A stretch of DNA of 64,000 nt from Streptomyces sp. BK239 (GCF_004217285.1 NZ_SHKS01000001.1:248001-312000); one strand, 5' to 3'; counted from the first letter of the stretch, positions 34,019-43,421 are shown. The notes: generated from the letters alone by a model not told the origin. Made by a program: numbers and translations.

Positions 34019-35892
34019 CCACCAGGCTCACCGTGGCCCAGGCGCTGGTGCGCTTCCTCGCCGCGCAGCGCACCGAGCGCGACGGCGTACGGCAGCGGCT
34101 GATCGGCGCGACCTGGGGCATCTTCGGCCACGGAAACGTCGCAGGCCTCGGCCAGGCGCTCGTCGAGTACGCCGACGACATGCCCTTCCACCAGGGGCGC
34201 AACGAGCAGTCGATGGTCCACGCGGCCGTCGGTTACGCCCGCCAGTCGGGCCGGCTGTCCACGCACGCCGTGACGACGTCCATCGGCCCCGGCGCGACCA
34301 ATCTGGTCACCGGCGCCGCGCTCGCCACGATCAACCACCTCCCGGTGCTCCTCCTGCCCGGCGACGTCTTCGCCACGCGGCCCGCGGACCCGGTGCTCCA
34401 GCAGCTCGAAGTGCCCTACGCGGGCGATGTGTCCGTCAACGACTGCCTGCGGCCGGTGTCCAGGTACTTCGACCGGATCACCCGCCCCGAGGCCCTGATC
34501 CCGGCCGCCCTCCAGGCGATGCGCGTGCTCACCGACCCCGTGGAGACGGGCGCGGTGACCCTCGCCCTGCCCCAGGACGTCCAGGCCGAGGCCTACGACT
34601 GGCCGGAGGAGTTCTTCGCCGAGCGCACCTGGGCCGTACGTCGCCCGGGGGCCGATCCGGCCGAACTCGCCGAGGCGGTCCGCGCGATCAGGTCGGCCCG
34701 GCGGCCGCTGCTCGTCGCGGGCGGCGGCGTCCACCACAGCCGCGCCGAGGAGGCCCTCGCCGAGTTCGCCGGCGCCACCGGCATCCCGGTCGCCTCCACC
34801 CAGGCCGGCAAGGGCTCCCTGCGCCACGACCACCCGCAGGACGTCGGCGGCGTCGGCCACACCGGCACCGCGACCGCCGACGAACTGGCCCGCACCGCCG
34901 ACCTGGTCATCGGCGTGGGCACCCGGTACAGCGACTTCACCACCGCCTCCAACACCCTCTTCGCCGCCGACGGCGTCCGCTTCCTCAACCTCAACATCGC
35001 CCCCTACGACGGTCACAAGCTCTCCGGACTCCCGCTGGTCGCGGACGCCCGCAGCGGCCTCGAGGAGCTGACCGCGGCGCTGCTCACGCACGGCCACCGG
35101 GTCGCGGAGGAGTACGTCACCCAGTACACCGAGGACAAGGAGCGCTGGGAGCAGCGCGTCGACGCCTGCTACGAGGCCGAGGAGCCGGACGTACGCCCGA
35201 CGCAGCCGCAGGTGCTCGGCGCGCTGGACGCCCTCGTCGACGAGTCGGACGTGATCATCAACGCGGCCGGTTCGCTCCCCGGCGACCTGCACAAACTGTG
35301 GCGGGCGCGCTCACGGGACCAGTACCACCTGGAGTACGGCTACTCCTGCATGGGCTACGAGATCCCCGCCGCGATCGGTGTGAAGCTCGCGGCTCCCGAG
35401 CGCAACGTCTGGGCGCTGGTCGGCGACGGCACGTACCTGATGATGCCGACGGAGATCGTCACGGCGGTGCAGGAGGGGATCGCGATCAAGATGATCCTCG
35501 TGCAGAACCACGGATACGCCTCGATCGGCGGTCTGTCGGAGTCGGTGGGCGGTGAGCGGTTCGGCACCGCGTACCGGTTCACCTCCGACGACGGCACGTT
35601 CACCGGCGCGCCGCTGCCCGTCGACCTGGCCGCGAACGTGGCCAGCCTGGGCATGCGGGTGCTGCGGGCGAAGACCGTCCACGACCTGCGCGAGGCGCTC
35701 GCCGAGGCGCGCGCCGCCGACACTCCCACTTGTGTCTACGTCGAGACCCGAACGGCAGACACAGTGTCGGGCCCGCCCCCGGCGCAGGCCTGGTGGGATG
35801 TACCCGTGGCCGAGACCGCGACCCGCCCGTCGGCGGTCAAGGCCCGTGAGCTGTACGAACGGCACGTCTCAACCCGACGCCGCCATCTGTGA
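34015..35892 (+). CDS. iolD: 3D-(3,5/4)-trihydroxycyclohexane-1,2-dione hydrolase
   Basis: The predicted protein has 625 residues, a thiamine-diphosphate enzyme that opens the inositol-derived ring. The ThDP-activating Glu64 lies in QGRNEQSMVHAAVG, and the ThDP/Mg-binding motif starts at Gly470 (GDGTYLMMPTE) and ends with VQNHGYASIGG. The central domain with VGTRYSDFTTASN is typical of the family. ATG 34015 overlaps the iolB stop and has GAAGGGGG upstream. Confidence 0.95.
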   Translation: MTTRLTVAQALVRFLAAQRTERDGVRQRLIGATWGIFGHGNVAGLGQALVEYADDMPFHQGRNEQSMVHAAVGYARQSGRLSTHAVTTSIGPGATNLVTGAALATINHLPVLLLPGDVFATRPADPVLQQLEVPYAGDVSVNDCLRPVSRYFDRITRPEALIPAALQAMRVLTDPVETGAVTLALPQDVQAEAYDWPEEFFAERTWAVRRPGADPAELAEAVRAIRSARRPLLVAGGGVHHSRAEEALAEFAGATGIPVASTQAGKGSLRHDHPQDVGGVGHTGTATADELARTADLVIGVGTRYSDFTTASNTLFAADGVRFLNLNIAPYDGHKLSGLPLVADARSGLEELTAALLTHGHRVAEEYVTQYTEDKERWEQRVDACYEAEEPDVRPTQPQVLGALDALVDESDVIINAAGSLPGDLHKLWRARSRDQYHLEYGYSCMGYEIPAAIGVKLAAPERNVWALVGDGTYLMMPTEIVTAVQEGIAIKMILVQNHGYASIGGLSESVGGERFGTAYRFTSDDGTFTGAPLPVDLAANVASLGMRVLRAKTVHDLREALAEARAADTPTCVYVETRTADTVSGPPPAQAWWDVPVAETATRPSAVKARELYERHVSTRRRHL

Positions 35893-35906
35893 AGGAGCAC
35901 TCGGTC

Positions 35907-37409
35907 ATGACGAAGATCGTCAACCACTGGATCGGCGGCAAGACCGTCGAAGGCGCGTCGGGTACGTACGGGCCGGTCACCGACCCGGCCACCGGCGCGG
36001 TCACCACGAAGGTCGCGTTCGCGACGGTGGACGAGGTGGACGCCGCCGTCGCCGCCGCCAAGGACGCCTACGCCACCTGGGGCCAGTCCTCGCTGGCGCA
36101 GCGCACGTCGATCCTGTTCAAGTTCCGCGCGCTGCTGGACGAGCACCGCGACGAGATCGCGGAGCTGATCACCGCCGAGCACGGCAAGGTGCACTCCGAC
36201 GCGCTGGGCGAGGTCGCCCGCGGCCTGGAGATCGTCGACCTGGCGTGCGGCATCAGCGTGCAGCTGAAGGGCGAGCTGTCGACGCAGGTCGCGAGCCGCG
36301 TGGACGTCTCCTCGATCCGCCAGCCGCTGGGCGTGGTCGCCGGCATCACGCCGTTCAACTTCCCGGCAATGGTCCCGATGTGGATGTTCCCGATCGCCAT
36401 CGCGACCGGCAACACCTTCGTGCTGAAGCCGAGCGAGAAGGACCCGTCGGCGTCGCTGAAGCTCGCCGAGCTGCTGTCGGAGGCCGGGCTGCCCGACGGC
36501 GTCTTCAACGTCGTCCACGGCGACAAGGTGGCCGTCGACCGCCTCCTGGAGCACCCGGACGTCAAGGCGGTCTCCTTCGTCGGCTCCACCCCGATCGCCC
36601 GCTACATCCACACCACCGCCTCCGCGAACGGCAAGCGCGTCCAGGCTCTCGGCGGCGCGAAGAACCACATGCTGGTGCTGCCGGACGCGGACCTCGACGC
36701 GGCGGCCGACGCCGCGGTGTCCGCCGCGTACGGCTCGGCGGGCGAGCGCTGCATGGCGATCTCCGCGGTCGTCGCCGTCGGCGCCGTCGGCGACGAACTG
36801 GTCGAGAAGATCCGCGAACGCGCCGAGAAGATCAAGATCGGCCCAGGCAACGACCCCACGTCGGAGATGGGCCCCCTGATCACCGCGGCCCACCGCGACA
36901 AGGTGGCGTCCTACGTCACGGGCGCGGCGGCCGAGGGCTCGGAGGTGGTCCTCGACGGCACCGGATTCACGGTGGAGGGCCACGAGGACGGCCACTGGAT
37001 CGGCATCTCGCTCCTCGACAAGGTGCCCACGTCGGCGAAGGCCTACCAGGACGAGATCTTCGGCCCGGTGCTGTGCGTCCTGCGCGTCGACACCTACGAG
37101 GAGGGCGTCGCGCTGATCAACAGCTCCCCCTTCGGCAACGGCACCGCGATCTTCACCCGCGACGGCGGCGCGGCCCGCCGCTTCCAGCTGGAGGTCGAGG
37201 CCGGCATGGTCGGCGTCAACGTCCCGATCCCGGTCCCCGTCGGCTACCACAGCTTCGGCGGCTGGAAGGACTCCCTCTTCGGGGACCACCACATCTACGG
37301 CAACGACGGCACCCACTTCTACACCCGGGGCAAGGTCGTCACCACCCGCTGGCCCGACCCGGCCGACGCCCCGGCGGGCGTCGACCTGGGCTTCCCCCGC
37401 AACCACTGA
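35907..37409 (+). CDS. mmsA: CoA-acylating methylmalonate-semialdehyde dehydrogenase
   Basis: The predicted protein has 500 residues of the aldehyde dehydrogenase superfamily. Catalytic Cys282 lies in SAGERCMAISAVV, the MMSDH signature, and NFPAMVPMWMFPIAIATGN is the cofactor-region block specific to this CoA-dependent subgroup. It converts malonic semialdehyde from inositol (IolA reaction) or methylmalonic semialdehyde from valine to acetyl- or propionyl-CoA. ATG 35907 has AAGGAG about 10 bp upstream; a GTG at 35889 is in frame but lies before this site. It closes the iol operon. Confidence 0.94.
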   Translation: MTKIVNHWIGGKTVEGASGTYGPVTDPATGAVTTKVAFATVDEVDAAVAAAKDAYATWGQSSLAQRTSILFKFRALLDEHRDEIAELITAEHGKVHSDALGEVARGLEIVDLACGISVQLKGELSTQVASRVDVSSIRQPLGVVAGITPFNFPAMVPMWMFPIAIATGNTFVLKPSEKDPSASLKLAELLSEAGLPDGVFNVVHGDKVAVDRLLEHPDVKAVSFVGSTPIARYIHTTASANGKRVQALGGAKNHMLVLPDADLDAAADAAVSAAYGSAGERCMAISAVVAVGAVGDELVEKIRERAEKIKIGPGNDPTSEMGPLITAAHRDKVASYVTGAAAEGSEVVLDGTGFTVEGHEDGHWIGISLLDKVPTSAKAYQDEIFGPVLCVLRVDTYEEGVALINSSPFGNGTAIFTRDGGAARRFQLEVEAGMVGVNVPIPVPVGYHSFGGWKDSLFGDHHIYGNDGTHFYTRGKVVTTRWPDPADAPAGVDLGFPRNH

Positions 37410-37420
37410 CGCCCGACCGC

Positions 37421-37466
37421 ACGGCTGCCCCGGCATACCGCGTCCGCGGTATGCCGGGGCAGCCGT
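37421..37466. terminator. Strong hairpin terminator after the iol operon
   Basis: Arms 37421-37440 and 37447-37466 are a perfect 20-bp inverted repeat (ACGGCTGCCCCGGCATACCG) around a 6-nt loop, 11 bp after the mmsA stop. It is the longest perfect stem noticed in the window. Confidence 0.93.
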
Positions 37467-37541
37467 GTCCGCCTTCAGGAGCACCCGGCCTCGGTCTTCG
37501 GGTGACAACTCTCCGACAGGTTGACCCCGTACCGTTGAAGC

Positions 37542-40184
37542 ATGGATCTTCGACTGCTCGGGCGGTCCCGGCGTGCGCTCGTCGGCGCCGCTGCCGCCGT
37601 CGTCGTGCTCGTCGGTGCGGGGACCTGGACGGCCGTCGCCGACGACGACCCGCCGAAGGTGCGGCGGGCCGAGCAGGTCATGGACATGGGCGGCGGAGTC
37701 CGGCTCGACACCTCGTACTTCACCGCCGGCGGCGACGGCCGCCGGCCCGCAGTGCTGCTCGCGCACGGCTTCGGGGGCAGCAAGGACGACGTGCGGCGGC
37801 AGGCCGAGGATCTCGCGCGGGACGGGTACGCCGTGCTGACCTGGTCCGCGCGCGGGTTCGGCACGTCCACCGGGCGGATCGGGCTCAACGACCCGAAGGC
37901 CGAGGTCGCCGACGTCTCGAAGCTGATCGACTGGCTGGCGAAGCAGCCGCAGGTGCGGCTCGACAAGGCGGGCGACCCCCGCGTCGGCATGGCCGGCGGT
38001 TCCTACGGCGGCGCCGTCTCGCTGCTGGCCGCCGGACACGACCGCCGGGTCGACGCCATCGCCCCGTCGATCACCTACTGGAACCTCGCCGACGCCCTGT
38101 TCCCCGACGGCGTGTTCAAGAAGCTGTGGGCCGGCGTGTTCTTCAACAGCGGTGGGGGGTGCGACCGGTTCGAGCCCGCGCTGTGCGCGATGTACCAGCG
38201 GGTCGCCGAGTCCGGCGTCCCGGACGAGGCCGCACGCCGACTGCTCGAAGCGCGTTCGCCGTCCGCCGTCGGCGATCGCGTCAAGGTGCCCACCCTCCTC
38301 TTCCAGGGGCAGACCGACTCCCTCTTCACGCTCGCCCAGTCCGACGCCGCCGCGAAGGCGATCAAGGCCAACGGCGCCCCCGTCGACGTCGACTGGATCG
38401 CGGGCGGTCACGACGGCGGGGACATGGAGAGCGGGCGCGTCCAGGCCCGCGTCACCGACTGGTTCGACCGGTACCTCAAGGACGACCGAAGCGCCGACAC
38501 CGGCCCCGCCTTCCGCGTCACCCGCACCCTCGGCACCGGCACCGGCACCGGCGACGGCGAACCGCGTCTGCGCGGCGTGAGCGCCGACAGTTACCCCGGC
38601 CTTGACGGCAAGCCCCGCCCGGTCCCGCTCAGCGGACGCGAACAGCGCGTCGACAACCCGGCCGGCGCCTCCCCGCCCGCCGTGTCGGCTCTGCCCGGCC
38701 TCGGCGCGGGCAGCGGCCTCTCCCAGCTGTCCTCCCTCGGCGTGGGCGTCTCCCTCGACTTCCCCGGCCAGTTCGCCGCCTTCGAGTCGGCGCCCTTCCG
38801 CGACGACGTCCGCATCACCGGCTCGCCCGAGGTCACCGTCCACGTGAGGTCGACGGCCGACGACGCCGTGCTCTTCGCCAAGGTGTACGACGTCGGCCCC
38901 GGCGGTCAGCGGCAGCAGGTGCTGCCGTCCCAGCTGGTGCAGCCCGTCCGCGTCACGGGCGCCAAGGCCGGCAAGGACGTCACGCTCACCCTGCCCGCGA
39001 TCGACCACGAGGTGGACGACGGCCACCGCCTGCGCCTCGTCCTCGCCTCCACCGACCTCGGCTACGCCTCCCCGGCGGCCCCGGCGACGTACACCGTCTC
39101 CCTGAAGAGCGACCTGACGGTGCCGACCGCCCTCAGCCGCTCCGACGTCCCGCCCGCGCTGCCCGCATGGGTGTGGTGGCTTCCGCTCGCCGGCGCGGGC
39201 GTCGCCCTCGCCCTGCTGCTGACCGCCCGCCGCCGCACCGCCGCGCCCGCCCCGGCGGACCCCGCGCTGGCCGACGTGCCCCTCCAGATCACCGGCCTGA
39301 GCAAGCGGTACGCCAAGGCGGCCGACCGCTACGCCGTCAAGGACCTGTCCTTCCGCGTGGAGAAGGGCCAGGTGCTGGGACTGCTCGGCCCCAACGGCGC
39401 CGGCAAGACGACCACCCTGCGCATGCTGATGGGGCTGATCAGGCCGGACGGCGGCGAGATCCGCGTCTTCGGGCACGCCATCGCGCCCGGCGCGCCGGTC
39501 CTGTCCCGGGTCGGCGCGTTCGTCGAGGGCGCGGGCTTCCTCCCGCACCTCACCGGCCGCGAGAACCTCGACCTGTACTGGCGGGCCACCGGCCGCCCAC
39601 CGCAGGACGCCCACCTGGAGGAGGCCCTGGAGATCGCGGGCCTCGGCGACGCCCTCGCCCGCGCGGTGCGCACGTACTCCCAGGGCATGCGCCAGCGCCT
39701 CGCCATCGCCCAGGCGATGCTGGGCCTGCCCGACCTGCTCATCCTCGACGAGCCGACCAACGGACTCGACCCGCCCCAGATCCGCGAGATGCGCGAGGTG
39801 ATGATCCGCTACGCGGCGGCCGGCCGCACGGTGATCGTCTCCAGCCATCTTCTGTCCGAGGTGGAGCAGTCCTGCACGCACCTGGTCGTCATGGACCATG
39901 GGCGGCTCGTCCAGGCCGGCCCGGTCGCCGAGATCGTCGGCTCCGGCGACACCCTCCTCGTCGGCACGGCGACGCCGGTGGACGACCCGGTCGTCGACAA
40001 GGTCGCCGCGCTGCCCGGCGTGGCCTCGGCCGTCCGCGCCGACGCCGGACTGCTGGTCCGCCTGGACGCCGGCGGCAGCGCGTCGGGCCTGGTCGCCGAA
40101 CTCGTGCGCCTGGAGGTGCCGGTGGAGTCGGTCGGCCCGCACCGCCGCCTCGAAGACGCCTTCCTCACCCTGATCGGAGACTGA
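37542..40184 (+). CDS. Membrane-anchored alpha/beta hydrolase fused to an ABC transporter ATPase
   Basis: The predicted protein has 880 residues. A signal/anchor helix at 10-33 is followed by a CocE/X-Pro-dipeptidyl-peptidase-like hydrolase: HGFGGSKDD, nucleophile Ser154 in GGSYGGA, Asp259 in GQTDSLF, His290 in GGHDGGD. A beta-sandwich resembling the PepX C-terminal domain extends to about 530. A second membrane helix lies at about 540-563, then a cytosolic ABC ATPase with Walker A GPNGAGKTT at 616, a degenerate signature YSQGMRQ and Walker B LILDEPTNGLD (Asp736). The topology puts the hydrolase outside and the ATPase inside. The permease gene follows after 2 bp, so this is a transporter with a built-in extracellular enzyme. 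The substrate is unknown. Confidence 0.88.
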   Translation: MDLRLLGRSRRALVGAAAAVVVLVGAGTWTAVADDDPPKVRRAEQVMDMGGGVRLDTSYFTAGGDGRRPAVLLAHGFGGSKDDVRRQAEDLARDGYAVLTWSARGFGTSTGRIGLNDPKAEVADVSKLIDWLAKQPQVRLDKAGDPRVGMAGGSYGGAVSLLAAGHDRRVDAIAPSITYWNLADALFPDGVFKKLWAGVFFNSGGGCDRFEPALCAMYQRVAESGVPDEAARRLLEARSPSAVGDRVKVPTLLFQGQTDSLFTLAQSDAAAKAIKANGAPVDVDWIAGGHDGGDMESGRVQARVTDWFDRYLKDDRSADTGPAFRVTRTLGTGTGTGDGEPRLRGVSADSYPGLDGKPRPVPLSGREQRVDNPAGASPPAVSALPGLGAGSGLSQLSSLGVGVSLDFPGQFAAFESAPFRDDVRITGSPEVTVHVRSTADDAVLFAKVYDVGPGGQRQQVLPSQLVQPVRVTGAKAGKDVTLTLPAIDHEVDDGHRLRLVLASTDLGYASPAAPATYTVSLKSDLTVPTALSRSDVPPALPAWVWWLPLAGAGVALALLLTARRRTAAPAPADPALADVPLQITGLSKRYAKAADRYAVKDLSFRVEKGQVLGLLGPNGAGKTTTLRMLMGLIRPDGGEIRVFGHAIAPGAPVLSRVGAFVEGAGFLPHLTGRENLDLYWRATGRPPQDAHLEEALEIAGLGDALARAVRTYSQGMRQRLAIAQAMLGLPDLLILDEPTNGLDPPQIREMREVMIRYAAAGRTVIVSSHLLSEVEQSCTHLVVMDHGRLVQAGPVAEIVGSGDTLLVGTATPVDDPVVDKVAALPGVASAVRADAGLLVRLDAGGSASGLVAELVRLEVPVESVGPHRRLEDAFLTLIGD

Positions 40185-40186
40185 AG

Positions 40187-41059
40187 ATGAGCACGGTGAC
40201 CGACCGCGCCGAGCCCGTCGAGGTCGCCGACGGCTACCGCGCCGGGCGCACTCTGCCCCTCCGGGTCGAACTGGTCCGCCAGCTCAAGCGGCGCCGCACC
40301 ATGGTCATGGGCGGCGTCCTGTTCGCCCTGCCGTTCGTGCTGCTCGTCGCCTTCCAGGTGGGCGGCGACCCCGGCTCCGGAAACAACCGCGTCAACCTGA
40401 TGGACACGGCGACGCTGTCCGGCACCAACTTCGCCGCGGTGAACCTCTTCGCCGCGGCGGGCTTCCTGCTGGTCATCCCCGTCGCGCTGTTCTGCGGCGA
40501 CACCGTCGCCTCCGAGGCCGGCTGGTCCTCGCTGCGCTACCTGCTCGCCGCGCCCGTGCCCCGCGCCCGCCTGCTGTGGTCCAAGCTCGTCGTCGGGCTC
40601 GGCCTCAGCCTGGTGGCGATGGTGCTGCTGCCCGTGGTCGCCCTCGCCGTCGGCACGGCCGCCTACGGCTGGGGCCCGCTGGAACTGCCCACCGGCGGCT
40701 CGATGCCCGCGGGCACCGCCGCCCAGCGCCTGGCCGTCACCGTGGCGTACATCTTCGTGTCCCAACTGGTCACCGCCGCCCTCGCGTTCTGGCTCTCCAC
40801 CAAGACCGACGCCCCGCTCGGCGCGGTCGGCGGCGCGGTCGGACTGACCATCGTCGGCAACGTCCTCGACGAGGTGACGGCCCTCGGCGACTGGCGCCAC
40901 TTCCTGCCCGCGCACTGGCAGTACGCCTGGCTCGACGCCGTACGGCCCCAGCTCGACTGGACCGACATGATCCAGGGCATGTCCCTGTCGATAACGTACG
41001 CGCTCGTGCTGTTCGCCCTGGCCTTCAGGGGTTTCGCCCGCAAGGACGTCGTCTCCTAG
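40187..41059 (+). CDS. ABC-2-type transporter permease
   Basis: The predicted protein has 290 residues with about six hydrophobic helices, including VMGGVLFALPFVLLVAF, LFAAAGFLLVIPVALFCGD, LVVGLGLSLVAMVLLPVVA and MSLSITYALVLFALAF. The LRYLLAAPVPRARLLWSK segment between helices 2 and 3 is characteristic of ABC-2 exporters. It starts 2 bp after the hydrolase-ATPase stop and is its obvious membrane partner. The transported molecule, perhaps a peptide or peptide-ester processed by the fused hydrolase, is not known. Confidence 0.88.
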   Translation: MSTVTDRAEPVEVADGYRAGRTLPLRVELVRQLKRRRTMVMGGVLFALPFVLLVAFQVGGDPGSGNNRVNLMDTATLSGTNFAAVNLFAAAGFLLVIPVALFCGDTVASEAGWSSLRYLLAAPVPRARLLWSKLVVGLGLSLVAMVLLPVVALAVGTAAYGWGPLELPTGGSMPAGTAAQRLAVTVAYIFVSQLVTAALAFWLSTKTDAPLGAVGGAVGLTIVGNVLDEVTALGDWRHFLPAHWQYAWLDAVRPQLDWTDMIQGMSLSITYALVLFALAFRGFARKDVVS

Positions 41060-41206
41060 GTCAACGGAAGATCACCCGCCGGTCTCGACGGGTGTCCGCC
41101 GTGCCCTCTTCGAGACCCTTCCGCAACGCCCCGTGACGCACGTTCCGGGCCCCCGTGCCGTCACAGTCACGTACGGCGAGGTCAACGGACCAAGGGGGCA
41201 CGGGAG

Positions 41207-42727
41207 ATGGACCACCATCGGACGCGACGACTGATCGCCGGCGCGGCCGCCGCGCTGGCGCTGCTCACCGGCTGCGCCGCGGGCGGCTCGGGCGCCCCGG
41301 ACGGGGGCGGCGCCCAACGGGCCGACCACGAAGGCGGCTTCCCGGCCCCGAGCGCGCCCCGCCCGGAGGGCGACGGCGCCGCCCGGGGAGACGACCCGTC
41401 CGCCGGCCGCCTGTCCACCTTCGCCCTCGACGTCGACACCGCCTCCTACGGCTACGCGCGCCGCGCCCTCGCCGACGGCCACCTGCCCGAGCCGTCGACG
41501 ATCCGCCCGGAGGAGTTCGTCAACAGCTTCCGCCAGGACTACGAACGCCCCGACGGCGACGGCTTCTCCGTGACCGTCGACGGCGCCCGCACCGGCGAGG
41601 ACGACTGGTCCCTGGTCCGTGTCGGCCTGGCCACCCGCACCGCGAGCAGCACGGGCGAACGCCCGCCCGCCGCCCTCACCTTCGTCATCGACGTCTCCGG
41701 TTCGATGGCCGAACCCGGACGCCTCGACCTCGCCCAGCGGGCCCTCGGCACCATGACCGACCGCCTGCGCGACGACGACTCCGTCGCCCTCGTCACCTTC
41801 AGCGAGGAGGCCGAGACCGTCCTGCCGATGACCCGGCTCGGCGACGCGGGCGACCGCGCCCGCGTGCACGACGCCATCGACAGCCTGGAGCCCGCCGACT
41901 CGACCGACCTCGGCGCGGGCGTCGAGACCGGCTACGCCACCGCGGTCGAGGGTCTGCGCGAGGGCGCCACCAACCGGGTCGTCCTCGTCTCCGACGCCCT
42001 CGCCAACACCGGTGACACCGACGCCGATTCCATCCTGGAACGCGTCTCGACGGCCCGCCGCGAGCACGGCGTCACGCTCTTCGGCGTCGGCGTCGGCAGC
42101 GACTACGGCGACGCCCTCATGGAACGCCTCGCCGACAAGGGCGACGGCCACACCGTCTACGTGTCGGACGAGAAGGACGCCGAGAAGGTCTTCGCCGGGC
42201 AACTCCCGCGGAACGTGGACCTCACCGCCCGTGACGCCAAGGCGCAGGTCGCCTTCGACCCGCACACGGTCGAGGAGTTCCGGCTCGTCGGCTACGACGA
42301 CCGCCGGGTCGCCGACGAGGACTTCCGCGACGACCGTGTCGACGGCGGCGAGGTCGGACCCGGCCACACGGTCACCGCCCTCTACGCCGTCCGCACTGCG
42401 CCGGGCGCGCGGGGCCGCCTCGCCACGGCCACCGTCCGCTGGCTCGACCCCGCCACCCGCGCCCCGCACGAGACCTCGGGCCGCCTGGAGACCGCCGCCC
42501 TGCACGACTCCCTGGCCGACGCCCCCACCCGCTTCCAAGTCACCGCCACCGCAGCCTACTTCGCCGACCTCCTGCGCCAAGGAGTCGGCGGGAGCGGTGC
42601 CTTGCCGGACTCCCCGCCCTTGAGCCGGCTGAAGGAGAGCGCCGACGGCCTCGCGAGGAAGACGGAGGACGAGGAAGTACGGGCCCTCGCCAAGGCGATC
42701 GGCGAGGCGAGCCGGCTCCGCGGCTGA
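41207..42727 (+). CDS. Lipoprotein with von Willebrand factor A domain (YfbK-type)
   Basis: The predicted protein has 506 residues. The signal peptide ends in a lipobox LLTGC, with Cys23 as the lipidated residue, so it sits on the outer face of the membrane. After an acidic, glycine-rich linker, a YfbK-type N-terminal domain (STFALDVDTASYGYARRAL, IRPEEFVNSF) is followed by a VWA domain whose MIDAS motif DVSGS starts at Asp162. A C-terminal domain follows (DLTARDAKAQVAFDP and RFQVTATAAYFADLLR). VWA lipoproteins mediate metal-dependent protein contacts; the partner is unknown. It stands alone, ended by the hairpin at 42787-42820. Confidence 0.9.
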   Translation: MDHHRTRRLIAGAAAALALLTGCAAGGSGAPDGGGAQRADHEGGFPAPSAPRPEGDGAARGDDPSAGRLSTFALDVDTASYGYARRALADGHLPEPSTIRPEEFVNSFRQDYERPDGDGFSVTVDGARTGEDDWSLVRVGLATRTASSTGERPPAALTFVIDVSGSMAEPGRLDLAQRALGTMTDRLRDDDSVALVTFSEEAETVLPMTRLGDAGDRARVHDAIDSLEPADSTDLGAGVETGYATAVEGLREGATNRVVLVSDALANTGDTDADSILERVSTARREHGVTLFGVGVGSDYGDALMERLADKGDGHTVYVSDEKDAEKVFAGQLPRNVDLTARDAKAQVAFDPHTVEEFRLVGYDDRRVADEDFRDDRVDGGEVGPGHTVTALYAVRTAPGARGRLATATVRWLDPATRAPHETSGRLETAALHDSLADAPTRFQVTATAAYFADLLRQGVGGSGALPDSPPLSRLKESADGLARKTEDEEVRALAKAIGEASRLRG

Positions 42728-42786
42728 GGCGACGCCTTCCGGGGCCGCGACGGACGCCGCGGCTCGACACCTCGGGGCGCACGGGA

Positions 42787-42820
42787 ACGGCGGGTCACCG
42801 GAGGACCGGTGACCCGCCGT
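42787..42820. terminator. Bidirectional terminator, VWA lipoprotein / rodlin
   Basis: A perfect 15-bp stem (42787-42801 with 42806-42820, ACGGCGGGTCACCGG) on an AGGA loop separates the convergent VWA gene (stop 42727) and rodlin gene (stop 42838). Confidence 0.9.
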
Positions 42821-42837
42821 CGCGGCGCCGTGAGGGC

Positions 42838-43236
42838 TCAGCCGTTGTGCGCGCCGTTGGCGGTCAGGAGCGAGACGTCGTCCAGGATGTGCGACAGCGG
42901 CTCGTCGCCCTTGGCCTGGGTGGAGTTCTCGACGCACTGCTGGTTCTGCGGGGCCGAGAGGATCGGGACGTCCTGCAGGGCGACGGGGCTCGCGCCCTGA
43001 GTGTTGACCTTCACGGGAATGCCGAGGCACGGCTTGTTCAGCGAGCCCTGGACCAGCGAGAGCTGCGGGCTCATGTCGCCGGAGGTCGACGAGTTGCCGA
43101 ACTCCGACCTGGCGCCGTTGCCGCTGGCCGAGGTGGTGCCACTGTCGTCACCGATGGCGAGAGCCTGGGGGGCGGTCACCGCCGTGAATCCGGCGAGCGA
43201 GGCGGCGACAGCCGCGGTTGCCCACAGCTTCTTCAT
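42838..43236 (-). CDS. rdlB: Rodlin surface protein
   Basis: The predicted protein has 132 residues with a signal peptide to about residue 28 (MKKLWATAAVAASLAG, ending PQALA). Rodlin features are IGDDSGTTSASGNGA, the FGNSSTSGDMSPQLSLVQG block, NKPCLGIPV, and QNQQCVENSTQAKGDEPLSHIL. Rodlins organise chaplin fibrils into the rodlet layer of aerial hyphae and spores. ATG 43236 has GAAGGGA upstream. The symbol is given by position relative to chpD; which paralogue equals RdlA or RdlB is not decided by sequence alone. A sigma-BldN-like promoter lies about 50 bp upstream. Confidence 0.9.
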   Translation of the reverse strand: MKKLWATAAVAASLAGFTAVTAPQALAIGDDSGTTSASGNGARSEFGNSSTSGDMSPQLSLVQGSLNKPCLGIPVKVNTQGASPVALQDVPILSAPQNQQCVENSTQAKGDEPLSHILDDVSLLTANGAHNG

Positions 43237-43283
43237 GTTCGTTCCCTTCGAAAAGCGGACTCCGGTGAGGAGTTGCGTGCTGG

Positions 43284-43311
43284 TCAACGTCGGGGCACCG
43301 GCCCGGGTTGC
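43284..43311 (-). promoter_or_regulatory. Sigma-BldN-like promoter of the first rodlin gene
   Basis: Read on the minus strand, GCAACC (43311-43306) and CGTTGA (43289-43284) are spaced by 16 bp, or CGCAAC with 17. The -10 equals that of chpF and chpG. BldN-dependent ECF promoters use CGTAAC-like and CGTTGA-like hexamers. Confidence 0.6.
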
Positions 43312-43391
43312 GTGCTGTGCCCCGATCGGCCCAGCGCATCGGCGTGCCCGCGCATGCGCCCCTCACCGACGCGTGGGCGCGCACACGAAGG

Positions 43392-43421
43392 AGCGGGCCG
43401 CCGGTGGATCGGCGGCCCGCT
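43392..43421 (-). terminator. Hairpin between the two rodlin genes
   Basis: AGCGGGCCGCC and GGCGGCCCGCT (43392-43402, 43411-43421) form a perfect 11-bp stem with an 8-nt loop downstream of the upstream rodlin gene (minus strand), so the two rodlins are separate transcription units. Confidence 0.75.

Noticed and set aside
35736..40142. A 1468-codon minus-strand open frame
   Set aside because: It is antisense to mmsA, iolD's end and the hydrolase-ABC gene, and its translation is Gly/Val/Asp/Arg-rich with no domain; it is a GC-bias shadow.
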